A stretch of 34,472 nt of DNA from assembly GCF_030433435.1 (NCBI RefSeq), contig NZ_JANRHH010000017.1, forward strand, positions 12,291-46,762, read 5' to 3'. Shown here piece after piece: positions 17,282-25,607 of this stretch. Origin of the DNA: Polycladomyces subterraneus (lineage in GTDB: Bacteria > Bacillota > Bacilli > Thermoactinomycetales > JIR-001). Below the pieces are notes generated by a model. It ran no database searches. It was not told the origin of the DNA and was given only the letters and a program-made list of their open reading frames with translations. Every line of letters begins with the position of its first letter. Within the stretch, counting starts at the first letter, position 1. A program made the position numbers and the translations under genes.

Positions 17282-17330
17282 CCGATCGTCTGATCGGCTA
17301 ATAGAAGCTTATAGGGAGAACCGGGATTAC
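17282..17330. repeat. Short repeat with palindrome, copy 1
   Basis: The palindrome-like CCGATCGTCTGATCGG (17282-17297), preceded by an A-run and followed by a TAAT and a TATAGGGA block, recurs at 20565-20610. It could be the leftover end of a mobile element. Confidence 0.5.
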
Positions 17331-17592
17331 AACCCTGAGAATAAAGTATTCATCCTATGCTTTGATTAGTACAAAGCTGTTTGTAAAATGTGAATAATTT
17401 GTGGATAAAGTTCACCTGAAGGTGAGCAAAAAGGGATGTTAGGTACGTGACAATATTCCTAAGGTATAAAAATGACTGACGAGACCACACATTAGTGTAT
17501 CCCCGTCCTCAGAATGTGATACGTGTGCATCTACCTAGGTAGGTGGGTAACCTAGGTGTGCATTATCATCATGAACGTTTTAGCTAATATTA

Positions 17593-17739
17593 ATGCTTTT
17601 GGTAATCCGTTCGGTCGAGGTTGATATCGATAACGCCGGTTTGTTCAAAATCAAAGCGCGGCACGCTGATAAAGCCGTTAGATCGATGCGGATCGACAGT
17701 AAGACACGAAAAATCATCGTGGAGTTTCGAGTTGAATGA
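17593..17739 (+). CDS. Tiny ORF A of a touching chain (48 aa)
   Basis: Encodes MLLVIRSVEVDIDNAGLFKI... ending TRKIIVEFRVE; the composition is protein-like (alternating charged/hydrophobic, beta-type), but it is not recognised and lacks a clear ribosome site. It may be the C-terminal part of a longer lost gene. ORF B starts 3 bases after its stop. Confidence 0.35.
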   Translation: MLLVIRSVEVDIDNAGLFKIKARHADKAVRSMRIDSKTRKIIVEFRVE

Positions 17740-17742
17740 TGA

Positions 17743-17883
17743 ATGAAATATAGGGCGAAAATCCATTTTATTGATGGAACGCTAGGAAGAAGAATGATGG
17801 AGAAGGGACGCTGGATAAATGATTATCGGGAACAAATGGTGAGATGGTCACCGAGGCTTTTGAAACGTGCGGATAAGGAGTGA
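17743..17883 (+). CDS. Tiny ORF B of a touching chain (46 aa)
   Basis: Encodes MKYRAKIHFIDGTLGRRMME..., basic and Trp-containing, ending LLKRADKE. Its stop TGA overlaps a following ATG (TGATG at 17881-17885) that has AAGGAG in front and opens a 16-codon frame. Closely packed minute genes like this are typical of phage or integrative-element early regions. No family recognised. Confidence 0.35.
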   Translation: MKYRAKIHFIDGTLGRRMMEKGRWINDYREQMVRWSPRLLKRADKE

Positions 17884-18069
17884 TGACCATCTCAGTGATG
17901 GGAGATGTTAGAGATGAAAGTGCCAGTATTTAAAAACCATTGTAAGGGTTCGTCTGGTTGTCGGTTAATAGTCTCTGTATGTTCAATCGTTGCGTCAAAA
18001 GAAACGGGTGGAGGCACAAACACACCAAAATAAAGCCCGTTTAAATTAAGTAAAAGGGGAGTGTGGGAG

Positions 18070-18282
18070 ATGGGAGCGGCACCGAAAAACGCGCCTGTTG
18101 TTAAATATAAAAAGCCAGCTTATCGCAAGACGGTGGAGGCTATCCTTAGCGAATACCCCGTACTTAAAGCGTTTGTGATGAGCTTGGGTGGAGCCGTCGA
18201 ACCTATTACCGAATCAAAAAGCGGGCACTGTACAAGTTGGCTATGGCCTTGAATCAGATTTGATAGAGTGGCGAGAGAAATA
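18070..18282 (+). pseudogene. Small phage-type protein remnant, frameshifted
   Basis: Starts MGAAPKNAPVVKYKKPAYRK, continues KTVEAILSEYPVLKAFVMSLG, then needs a frame change near 18200-18225 to continue GTVQVGYGLESDLIEWREK. The pattern of a pairwise helix with YPVLK, then a short linker and a second acidic helix resembles small phage transcriptional regulators (ArpU/LuxR-like), but the match is by feel. The final segment has a diverged copy (QVGNAVESDLM) at about 19308-19340. AAAAGGGGA lies about 9 bases before ATG 18070. Confidence 0.35.
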
Positions 18283-18302
18283 GAGGTAAAATGAAAACAC
18301 CC

Positions 18303-18345
18303 TTGTACCTGTAACCGACCTTCATCACAAACGGCTATAAGATTA
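18303..18345 (+). repeat. Repeat flanking lysE pseudogene, left copy
   Basis: ACCTGTAACCGACCTTCATC and the following AAACGGCTATAA recur, with small differences, at 19133-19170 on the other side of the lysE pseudogene, in the same orientation. Confidence 0.6.
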
Positions 18346-18480
18346 AGCAACAAGTCAATGAGTCTATGGAGCCTCCCTTCGTAGGTTTCAATGGCTTAGC
18401 AGGAAACGCACTGTAGTTGAATGTCCTCGTAATTCATTTGCATTAAGTATTCAATCCTTTTAAGAAAGCGGGGATATCAA

Positions 18481-19089
18481 ATGACATTTACTCTCTGGAT
18501 TTCATTTATTCTGGCTTCTTTGTTCATCATTGCAACAACCTGGACCATCCATAACATTACTGATCATGACAAGCATTAGTCAGGGTAAAAGAGAAGCCTT
18601 TTTTATGATATCTGGTATTGTTTTGGGTAACTTAATAGCTATGATTTTCTCATTTGCTGGCATAGGCGCTATATTTCTAACTTAAAAAATTTTATAATAT
18701 AATGAAATTTGTCGGAGCAATTTATCTTGTATGCCTTGGTGTTCAAATGTGGGCTAAGACCGGTAAACCGATACAATCAAATAAGACTCCATTTCTAAAC
18801 AACCTACACTTCAAGCTTTCTTGATTACCGTTTTAAATCCAAGAACCTTTTTCTTTTTTGTCTCGTTCATGCCTCAATTTATAAGCAAAAGTGAGCCATT
18901 TTATTCTCAGGTTTAAAATTAGGCTTAACATTTCTTAGCTTAGTTATATTCACAGGTATCATTTATACCATAGTTGCCAGCAGAGTGTCCGAATTTCTCA
19001 ATAATAGCTCCCAAAAATGGATACACCGAATTGGTGCAATCAATCTAATTGTCACTGGAATCCTTGTTCTTGATCTGCAACATTTTTAA
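18481..19089 (+). pseudogene. LysE/RhtB family amino-acid exporter, multiply broken
   Basis: The pieces in order are MTFTLWISFILASLFIIAT (start), ITLLIMTSISQGKREAFFMI, SGIVLGNLIAMIFSFAGIGA, a stop, VGAIYLVCLGVQMWAKTGKP, ITVLNPRTFFFFVSFMPQF, then LTFLSLVIFTGIIYTIVASR and a final helix ending DLQHF. These are LysE/RhtB exporter motifs in correct order over the expected length (about 205 aa), split by at least three frameshifts and an internal stop. It is very AT-rich compared with its surroundings and flanked by short direct repeats, suggesting an imported segment that then decayed. Confidence 0.85.
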
Positions 19090-19450
19090 TGGCAGATGGC
19101 ATTTAAAACGAATTGCTACTTCTCCCCACTCTATACCTGTAACCGACCTTTCATCGAAAACGGCTGTAAAAACCTGTTGTCAAAAATCGGCTCAAAAAGC
19201 GTGGAACCTTGTCAGTCGTCTAAGGCCACACTGATGTTTGGTCTCTACATGAAGAAGGTGACACAACCACCAAGGTAGGTGGGATAACCTTGGTCGTGAA
19301 TAGCGGGTTAACAAGTTGGCAATGCGGTTGAATCTGATTTGATGGTGATCTATCTCGGAAACCTTTACAAAAAACTAACGGATTTTGGGAAGGAGTTCGC
19401 GAAGAAAGAAAAAAATTTTTATTAACCCAATAGGGAAGGGGAAATGTTCT
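19090..19450. other. Repeat-bearing intergenic region
   Basis: Holds the right copies of two short repeats: 19133-19170 (see 18303) and about 19308-19340 (see 18226). A hairpin-like CCAAGGTAGGTGGGATAACC at about 19268-19295 resembles the one at about 17537-17565 (CCTAGGTAGGTGGGTAACCT). After the second repeat a frame runs ESDLMVIYLGNLYKKLTDFG to a stop near 19424. No intact gene. Confidence 0.5.
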
Positions 19451-19849
19451 GTGACTAAACAATTTCCTGTCTATCCTGAAGTTGATATCCTGAAAAAACC
19501 TTTGGACCAGTATCCCATCATTCATGTGCAAGCTGTCATCGAACAAGTCGAAGAGAGTAAACACGGTCACCAACACCTGTTGATCAACCAGGTTCAAATC
19601 CTAGATATCGAAAATGGTGATCCTTCCACAGTGACAGATGAAATCTTTGTCGCCATTCGTTACGGTGATGGAAATGGATTACCCGAACCTATACCGGATT
19701 TAGAAGCAGGCCAACCAATTGAACTGCAGGGGGTATATATCCCGGCGGACGAAGCTTACCCGAGCGAGGACAATCCAGGAGATCCGGTGATTCATTTCAC
19801 TCATCATCCTTTAGGATTTGTTATCTATCAAGGGAAGTTGTACAAATAA
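19451..19849 (+). CDS. DUF3465-like protein
   Basis: 132 residues, cytosolic, no signal peptide. The layout matches the small beta-rich DUF3465 type: HGHQHLLINQVQI (about 38-50) corresponds to the conserved H-x-HQ-x-F-L-V strand; a stretch IPDLEAGQPIELQGVY corresponds to the L-x-x-G-D-x-V-E-x-x-G-x-Y strand; and DPVIHFTHHPLGFVIYQGKLY carries the diagnostic VIH-x-THH and the final GK-x-Y. The family function is unknown; the fold is OB-like. The start is GTG with AAGGGG 9 bases upstream; an in-frame ATG at 19385 has no ribosome site. It is the only intact gene in about 5 kb of debris, and carries its own terminator. Confidence 0.75.
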   Translation: MTKQFPVYPEVDILKKPLDQYPIIHVQAVIEQVEESKHGHQHLLINQVQILDIENGDPSTVTDEIFVAIRYGDGNGLPEPIPDLEAGQPIELQGVYIPADEAYPSEDNPGDPVIHFTHHPLGFVIYQGKLYK

Positions 19850-19867
19850 AAGTCCAAAACAACAAGC

Positions 19868-19902
19868 TGGCCGATCATTGATATGGTCGGCCATTTTATT
19901 TT
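19868..19902 (+). terminator. Terminator after DUF3465-like gene
   Basis: TGGCCGATC / GGTCGGCCA stem (one G-T pair), followed by TTTTATTTTGTTT. Confidence 0.85.
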
Positions 19903-20937
19903 GTTTGGCAACTTTTTAGCAACCTTCTGGCACCAATTGTCCGTTTTTCGGTGTTAACATTGTAACAGGGATTGTTGGGGGCGCACCATTCGTAATATGT
20001 AGGTGATTGGAGCGGGACAAAAATAAAATCTATCAACGGAGGTGAATTTCCTCCGTCACTCACGCTATCGCTATCCTCCGCTCCTTTCATTTATCAGGTA
20101 TCGGGAGCTTTACAATTAGCTCAAGGGTTTGGAGTTAGTCCGAACGCCGGATGAGGGTGTAACCGAGTGACCAACACCCTACCAGGGCCACAGGCCCAAA
20201 AAACTACGCTTATTTCTCTTAAAAACGATCTACCATTGGTTTCCTCCTCTTGGGTGACGGCGGTTTCACAAGGGGTGTACACAAAACCACGGAGCAACGG
20301 TGAGCCATGATTCGCTGACCCAAATGGGTCTTTTTTTATTATGGGTTGCATGGTAGGGGCTTAAAAATGAAACCGGTAGACATTGGTGGTCACTTATAAT
20401 GGTCAAAGGATCAACAGAAAAACCCTGCCGAGATGGTCATGAGACATAAAACAGAATATTTAGCAGCTAAATCCTGTTGATAAAAATGACCTTAAAAGTT
20501 AACCCCAGCCCTATGGGCAAGGGGTTTTGCCTTTGCATTGAGGTCCAAACTAAAGACGAAAAAACCGATCGTCTGATCGGTTAATTTAGGCGATATAGGG
20601 AAGCACCTGGAGCTGACAAGTCGGTTTTACTATTTCCTAAAAAAGCTAAGAAACCTCTTACATATATTCCATATCGGTTGGATGTTTTTCCAAAAACCAA
20701 TTATCGATTGTATCGCCTTAGGCATGGGAATGAAGTTCAACAATTGTGACATTAAACCGCTAAAATTAATTCCTCTCATAGTAGGCAAAGAAGTGGATGA
20801 CATTTTTTGAAATTCCCCCTTTCGTTTTCTGAGGATAAGTTATTCCAATGTTCTTTTTTATGGAAGGGCAATAGTTTACAGTCATTTGTGCATTTTATTG
20901 AAAAGGTTAATGTTATTTGTAGAGAAAAGGGGGATAT
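19903..20937. other. 1-kb region without a gene
   Basis: No ORF with protein-like composition or ribosome site was found. It contains a small hairpin with T-run (GACCC/GGGTC, 20317-20337), another at about 20500-20530 (CCCAGCCC...GGGCAAGGGG), and the repeat with palindrome at 20565-20580. Confidence 0.5.
20565..20610. repeat. Short repeat with palindrome, copy 2
   Basis: CCGATCGTCTGATCGG preceded by an A-run and followed by TTAAT and a TATAGGGA block matches 17282-17330. Confidence 0.5.
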
Positions 20938-21037
20938 ATGGGAAGGATCTTCCTAGTATTGGGCTACACGTCTTTTGATTTTCCCGTTGGTCATCGCTAC
21001 GATCTTTGTCTTTGCTGGAGTTGGATTAGGTTACTAG
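20938..21037 (+). pseudogene. Tiny hydrophobic protein (YjcZ-like), copy 3, broken
   Basis: A frame reading RLLIFPLVIATIFVFAGVGL and ending GY-stop (TAG 21035) is plainly the third member of the family at 233 and 7868. The upstream half is out of frame: the ATG at 20938 (after AAAAGGGGG) runs into another frame, and a TAG lies in the correct frame near 20954. The conserved leader of copies 1 and 2 is not present here. Confidence 0.7.
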
Positions 21038-21884
21038 GGTGTATCTGACAAATCAGGAGCACATCATGGCCCTACAGGGTCCCGGTGATGCTGATGATGA
21101 AGAGAAGGAGGCAGCGGATGAGGATGGGGAGGATGGTGAGGCGGATGAGGATGAAGTTTTAGCTTCCTCGTTACTTGTATGCTCTTTTCCAATCGTAATG
21201 TAATTTATGATGCACATTTACCACTCCTTTAGGGGGATATTCATAACCAAGGTATGTTTACCTATCCGCATTGGTATTGAGTTATAAGTCTAATTTCATG
21301 ACCAAACGGAGGGTGAGGGGAGCTGAGATGACACAAACGCTTGAATTTCAATTTCATGAGTCTTCAGATTTTGATGGTACCTGTAGTGTACATAATAACC
21401 AAAATCTGACCCGGATGAGGGTGCAATCGGGGAAACAACACCCTCCCAGACAACCACCCAGCGGAATCTCGCTGGGCTTGTTTGGAAGGAATGCTTGAAT
21501 GAGTGGATGGACACGTGTATCGAAGGTGACACCAATATTATCGATAACCCTTCATGGGATGAGATTATGAAAGCGATATCAACATTGGTTGACGAAAAGC
21601 GGTAATTGATTCAGCATTTATGACAGGTGTTAGCGGCTTAGCCCAGGAAGCGGACAAGGTGGAAATTACCAAGAGGTAACGGAAAAACCCTCCCTTCATT
21701 ACCGGCGATACCTCTGTATAGGCTTAAAACCCCGTTTATACAAGGGATTTCTGTATACAAAGAGGTTTGAGCCCTATGGTAGGGGGGAGAGTAGATCTCG
21801 ACTCTGAGAATGTTTGGTGCGCTGCGTTTACAGTGCAACTTACAGAATTTGTCGTATTTGCTCTGGCGGTCGTTGTGGTGTTCG
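21038..21884. other. 850-base stretch without a supported gene
   Basis: Contains an acidic low-complexity run (about 21100-21160, GATGAGGATG units) and the first copy of an 80-base repeat (21451-21533). An imperfect inverted repeat lies at about 21709-21778 (ATAGGCTTAAAACC ... GGTTTGAGCCCTAT). No gene supported. Confidence 0.45.
21451..21533 (+). repeat. 80-base repeat with hairpin, copy 1
   Basis: Begins with the hairpin CCCAGCG...CGCTGGG (21457-21476), then TGTTTGGAAGGA, then an ATG (21499) opening MSGWTRVSKVTP. The same order occurs at 26349-26426. Confidence 0.7.
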
Positions 21885-23417
21885 TTATCGGATCACCACA
21901 AACGGTCTCATCATTTCATGATCCTCATGTTCAAGTATATGACAATGCCATACATACAAACCTGTATAAGGACCAAATTTCATGATAATTCGAGTTACCT
22001 GGTTAGGATTAGCTCTTACTGTATCCTTCAATCCTCTTTCTTGTGGTTCAGGAGGGATTGATGGGCCAGTGTAATGGATGACTCTCTCCTTTTTGAATCG
22101 TTCCACATCAAAAGCTCTACGGTCAAGTATTTGGAAATCAATTAAGTGAACATGAATAGGGTGTGTATCCGTAGTTAAGTTAATTAGATACCATATTTCG
22201 GTTGATCCCAATTTTGGATTCTCTGTTATGGGGGCATCCCACTGTTTATTATCCAATAGCATGAATTCGCGACCGTACTTATCCATATTATCATTTAATG
22301 TTAGGTATCGTATTTTTGAAGCTGATTTTTCTTTTATTTTTGGAAGAGGACCCATATAAGACGGTATAACACTCGTATCAATATTTGAAAGAGGAAGAGT
22401 CACTCGAAACTGCATCACAGTACCTGTATTTTTATCTGCCGGATCTCCGGTTGGAAAAGAGGCGGGGGCATCATTTGTCATGATAATGTTCTTGCCCTCA
22501 AGATTGGTAAAATCAATGATCACATCTGCTCGTTCTGCAGGAGCCAACATGATTTCTTTGACTCCGATCGGGTATTCCATCAGTCCTCCATCAGTTCCAA
22601 TTTGATAAAGAAGTTGTCCCGAATCAAGCTTAAGCCTATAAAAACGGGTGTTAGATGCATTTAGCAGCCTAAATCGATATTTACGTGGTTCCACTTTTAA
22701 ATAGGGCCATACTTTGCCATTCACCAGAATGGTATCCCCTATAAATTCAGGAACTATCGACGTTTTTAATTCCGGGACTGGTTTTTCGGGCTGCCTTGGG
22801 TAATAAAGAGAACCATCCTTATTAAAGGATTTGTCTTGTATCATAAGCGGGATTTCATATGAACCACATGGCAAATTTAACAAGCGTTCCTGTTGATCTC
22901 TTACAAGGTAAAATCCTGCAAGGCCTGCATATATATTGAGTCTTGTGATACCAAGTGTATGGTCGTGGTACCAGAGAGTGCAGGATCGCATGCAATTATC
23001 ATATCGATATACTTTCTTTGTATAATATGGGCCGACTTTTTTGAATCCCTTTGTAAACCAAGCCTCCGGATAGCCATCGCTTTCAGGTTCAACGCTAGCC
23101 CCGTGTACATGTACCACCGTTCTTACTTCCGGTACATCCAAGTGCGCACCATGCACTGTATAGTCTACCGGCAATAGATGCTTTGCGGGAAGATTGTTGA
23201 TCCACTTTACGAACACTTTTTCTCCGCTTTCCACCTCAATGGTAGGCCCTGGATATCTGCCTTCATATCCCCAAACCGTTGTGTCATTTAACTCACTATG
23301 GAGAGATTGCTTAAATTCCGTCATATGCACTTTATAATAAGTATGATATGGATGTTTCCGATAAGGTTTTAAAACAGGGGGAATAGGAAGTTCATCTACA
23401 AATTTTGAGAGAATCAT
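21885..23417 (-). CDS. cotA: CotA-type spore-coat laccase (multicopper oxidase)
   Basis: A 510-residue three-cupredoxin-domain copper oxidase that oxidises phenols, ABTS-like dyes or bilirubin with reduction of O2 to water; in Bacillus it sits in the outer spore coat and makes the brown pigment. All four copper motifs are intact: HVHG (103-106), WYHDH (149-153), HPIHVH near residue 420, and HCHILEHEDHEMM (491-503), with the type-1 ligands C492, H497 and M502 at the same numbers as in B. subtilis CotA. There is no signal peptide, as expected for a mother-cell coat protein. Ribosome site AAAGGAG lies 7 bases before ATG. It stands alone; expression is presumably late-sporulation (inferred). Confidence 0.95.
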   Translation of the reverse strand: MILSKFVDELPIPPVLKPYRKHPYHTYYKVHMTEFKQSLHSELNDTTVWGYEGRYPGPTIEVESGEKVFVKWINNLPAKHLLPVDYTVHGAHLDVPEVRTVVHVHGASVEPESDGYPEAWFTKGFKKVGPYYTKKVYRYDNCMRSCTLWYHDHTLGITRLNIYAGLAGFYLVRDQQERLLNLPCGSYEIPLMIQDKSFNKDGSLYYPRQPEKPVPELKTSIVPEFIGDTILVNGKVWPYLKVEPRKYRFRLLNASNTRFYRLKLDSGQLLYQIGTDGGLMEYPIGVKEIMLAPAERADVIIDFTNLEGKNIIMTNDAPASFPTGDPADKNTGTVMQFRVTLPLSNIDTSVIPSYMGPLPKIKEKSASKIRYLTLNDNMDKYGREFMLLDNKQWDAPITENPKLGSTEIWYLINLTTDTHPIHVHLIDFQILDRRAFDVERFKKERVIHYTGPSIPPEPQERGLKDTVRANPNQVTRIIMKFGPYTGLYVWHCHILEHEDHEMMRPFVVIR

Positions 23418-23439
23418 ATTTCCGCTCCTTTATAAAATA

Positions 23440-23793
23440 CTAATTCATAATCAATCTATTTGATCGAGTCCGAAAATATGTGCAAGTTCTCCCCTTTAGC
23501 AAAAGTCGTCGATTGGATCCGGATGCCCCACTCCCGACGGCGGATTTCCAGCTTGTTTGACCAGTTTTTATGGTATAGCTTTGTCTTATTCGTATTGGAT
23601 TGAACTTGTTTCGCTTTCTCTTCATAAAAATTTTGAATAGGTTTGAGTTGATTAAGTTACATAATAACAAATTCACACAACATCCAGATTGCGGATGGCC
23701 CCCATAATCACCAATTTGAATTGGTTTTTTACGGAGGTCCTCGCCCCTTCCCTCATCTTCATCGATATGAAGGAGGAAGATCTCCGTGCTCAA
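23440..23793 (-). pseudogene. Unidentified coding remnant upstream of laccase
   Basis: Two minus-strand frames look protein-like but do not join. One at about 23720-23650 reads RKKPIQIGDYGGHPQSGCCV; another at about 23640-23460 reads PIQNFYEEKAKQVQSNTNKT, then KLEIRRREWGIRIQSTTFAK and ends HIFSDSIK-stop. I do not recognise either. Probably a decayed gene with one or more frameshifts. Confidence 0.3.
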
Positions 23794-23827
23794 GTGGGAT
23801 GACTGATATTGAATCCATCAATTAACA

Positions 23828-23855
23828 AAACCAGCTGCCCGACGGCAGCTGGTTT
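23828..23855 (-). terminator. Terminator of CNNM/HlyC-like gene
   Basis: AAACCAGCTGCC / GGCAGCTGGTTT, a 12-bp perfect stem with a 4-base loop, 2 bases beyond the gene's stop on the minus strand and followed there by TTTTGTT. Confidence 0.85.
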
Positions 23856-23857
23856 GC

Positions 23858-25195
23858 TTAGGAGATACTTTCGATTTCTTGTTTCGCGTTTGGATCAGGT
23901 TTGACCAATAGACGGGTGACACGTCTTTGCTCCACTTCTTTCACAATAAAAATCCAACCATCGTAAACCACTTGATCACCCTTCATAGGGATCTTATCCA
24001 GTTGGGAAAACACCCAACCTCCAATCGTGTCGTTATCGGGATCTTCAATCGCGATCCCAAAAAGGTCGTTCACTTCATCAATCAGTAATCGCGAATCGAT
24101 GATCGTTTCGCTTCCGATTTTCTGTATCGGGGGTGGTTCGTTATCAAACTCATCCTGAATCTCTCCAAAGATTTCCTCTATAATATCTTCTGTTGTAATA
24201 AGGCCCGAAGTCCCGCCAAATTCATCAACCACAATTGCCATTTCCGACCGTTTTTTCTGTAAAGTTCGGAGAATATCTTTCAACTCCATCGTTTCAGGAA
24301 CCAAAATAGCCGGACGGACCAGATTTTCCAGATTGGGTTGTTGTTTGTTAATCATTTGTTCATATACATCTCGGATATGGATGATCCCGATAATATCATC
24401 CTTATCTGCTCCGCATAAAGGAAAACGGGTATGATAGGTTTTACGGATGATTTCCCAATTCTCCTCAAATGTGTTGTCTCGATATAAAACCTTCATGTTT
24501 ACACGGGGCACCATGATCTCTCGCGCTCGGCGATCGGAAAACTCAAATAAATTGTCAAATAAATCCAGTTCCGTTTCGTCAAAGTTACCACCTTTGTGGC
24601 TTTGAGAAATCAATAAGCGAATTTCTTCAATCAATAAGCGAATCTCTTCCTCGGTATGGGCCTGTTGATGATCCGTTAACTTAATTCCCATCAACTTGAG
24701 AATCCAGATAGCTGCACCATTGAGTAACAAGATAAAGGGTTTAAATACATAGTAAAAAGCATATAAAGGACTGGCGGTCCACAAAGTGGTTTCTTTTGCT
24801 CGCCGGATGGCGAGAGATTTGGGTGCTATTTCACCCAGTATAATATGGAGAAAAGTAATGATCGTAAAAGCGATGGCAAAAGAGATCGTATGGATGAGCC
24901 AAGAAGGCATCCCGAGGTATGAGAGTGCCGGCTCGATCATCTCTGCGATGGCTGGTTCTCCAATCCATCCAAGACCTAACGAGGCCAGTGTAATTCCCAG
25001 CTGAGTTGCGGATAAATAGGGATCCAAATTGGCCAGTACTTTCTTGGCGATTTTTGCACGTTTATCTTTTAATTGAGCAATTTGTGTGGATCGAACCTTA
25101 ACGATGGCAAATTCAGCTGCCACAAAAAATCCATTCAACAGAACCAAAAAAAGCACCAGAAACAAATTGAAAATCGTACCTGGAACACCGCCCAA
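23858..25195 (-). CDS. CNNM/HlyC-CorC family membrane protein
   Basis: 445 residues: a DUF21 membrane domain with about four helices (1-175, including NGFFVAAEFAIVKVR and HIILGEIAPKSLAIRR), a CBS pair (about 225-345, with EIMVPRVNMKVLY and EFGGTSGLITTEDIIEEI), and a C-terminal CorC_HlyC domain (about 360-440, NDTIGGWVF). Relatives export Mg2+ or Co2+, or support divalent-cation homeostasis; older annotations say hemolysin. The start is TTG with AGGAGG 10 bases upstream. An unusual 7-residue tandem duplication, IRLLIEE-IRLLI (185-196), lies in the linker before the CBS pair. It is encoded by a 21-bp repeat and keeps the frame. Confidence 0.92.
   Translation of the reverse strand: MGGVPGTIFNLFLVLFLVLLNGFFVAAEFAIVKVRSTQIAQLKDKRAKIAKKVLANLDPYLSATQLGITLASLGLGWIGEPAIAEMIEPALSYLGMPSWLIHTISFAIAFTIITFLHIILGEIAPKSLAIRRAKETTLWTASPLYAFYYVFKPFILLLNGAAIWILKLMGIKLTDHQQAHTEEEIRLLIEEIRLLISQSHKGGNFDETELDLFDNLFEFSDRRAREIMVPRVNMKVLYRDNTFEENWEIIRKTYHTRFPLCGADKDDIIGIIHIRDVYEQMINKQQPNLENLVRPAILVPETMELKDILRTLQKKRSEMAIVVDEFGGTSGLITTEDIIEEIFGEIQDEFDNEPPPIQKIGSETIIDSRLLIDEVNDLFGIAIEDPDNDTIGGWVFSQLDKIPMKGDQVVYDGWIFIVKEVEQRRVTRLLVKPDPNAKQEIESIS
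24609..24650 (-). repeat. 21-bp in-frame tandem duplication within the CNNM gene
   Basis: ATCAATAAGCGAATTTCTTCA (24609-24629, shown here minus its last base as ATCAATAAGCGAATTTCTTC) is followed at once by an almost identical unit (24630-24650), adding one IRLLIEE heptad. Confidence 0.85.
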
Positions 25196-25352
25196 AAGAA
25201 CATTACCTCCTGAAACACTTAGTTGGCATTTGAAGCTAAAGACGGCTGCGGCATCTGGAACCCCAATGATCCAATTTTATGATTACCTTATGAATGTCGG
25301 TTACGTGTCGGTCACCGACAACCCGATAATTACGATGGTAACTTGAAACGTA

Positions 25353-25455
25353 AGAGTATGTGGAACCTGATCAATTTAAGGATATTCCCATAGAACAAAG
25401 GGTGTTCTTTTGGAACGAGGAGGATGCCCAAAAAGCTGGTTATAAGAAGCTATAA
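25353..25455 (+). pseudogene. Tail of an Ada-type metal-binding/nuclease-like protein
   Basis: A frame reading YVEPDQFKDIPIEQRVFFWN, then EEDAQKAGYKKL-stop resembles the C-terminal motif RVFFxNEExAxKAGYRxC found in Ada-like zinc domains and in tails of thermonuclease-like and surface proteins. No cysteines survive and there is no start. Remnant only. Confidence 0.4.
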
Positions 25456-25460
25456 AAAAG

Positions 25461-25495
25461 AAACCCGTCCAGATCGCGAGGCTCTGAGCGGGTTT
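25461..25495 (-). terminator. Probable terminator for the Cys/Gly-repeat precursor gene
   Basis: AAACCCG ... CGGGTTT, with a second internal pairing of GCGAG/CTCTGAGC type. The A-run at 25454-25463 becomes a T-run on the minus strand, pointing to leftward termination after the gene ending at 25608. Confidence 0.55.
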
Positions 25496-25607
25496 CATTG
25501 GTATCGTCTGGCCAAATGGAAGGCATCTTCCACCGTAAATTCGCTATGTGTTCATTCACGGTTCCCAACAGGAAACCATGGACGGAAACGCCCACCTCAC
25601 CGGAGCA

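Noticed and set aside
17490..17570. Region with CCTAGGTAGG palindromes considered as a riboswitch or group II intron end
   Set aside because: No domain V-like or riboswitch consensus seen; only a short imperfect hairpin related to 19268-19295.
21066..21205. Acidic ORF beginning MALQGPGDADDEEKEAADED
   Set aside because: Low-complexity GATGAGGATG run; no ribosome site at proper distance and no recognisable fold.
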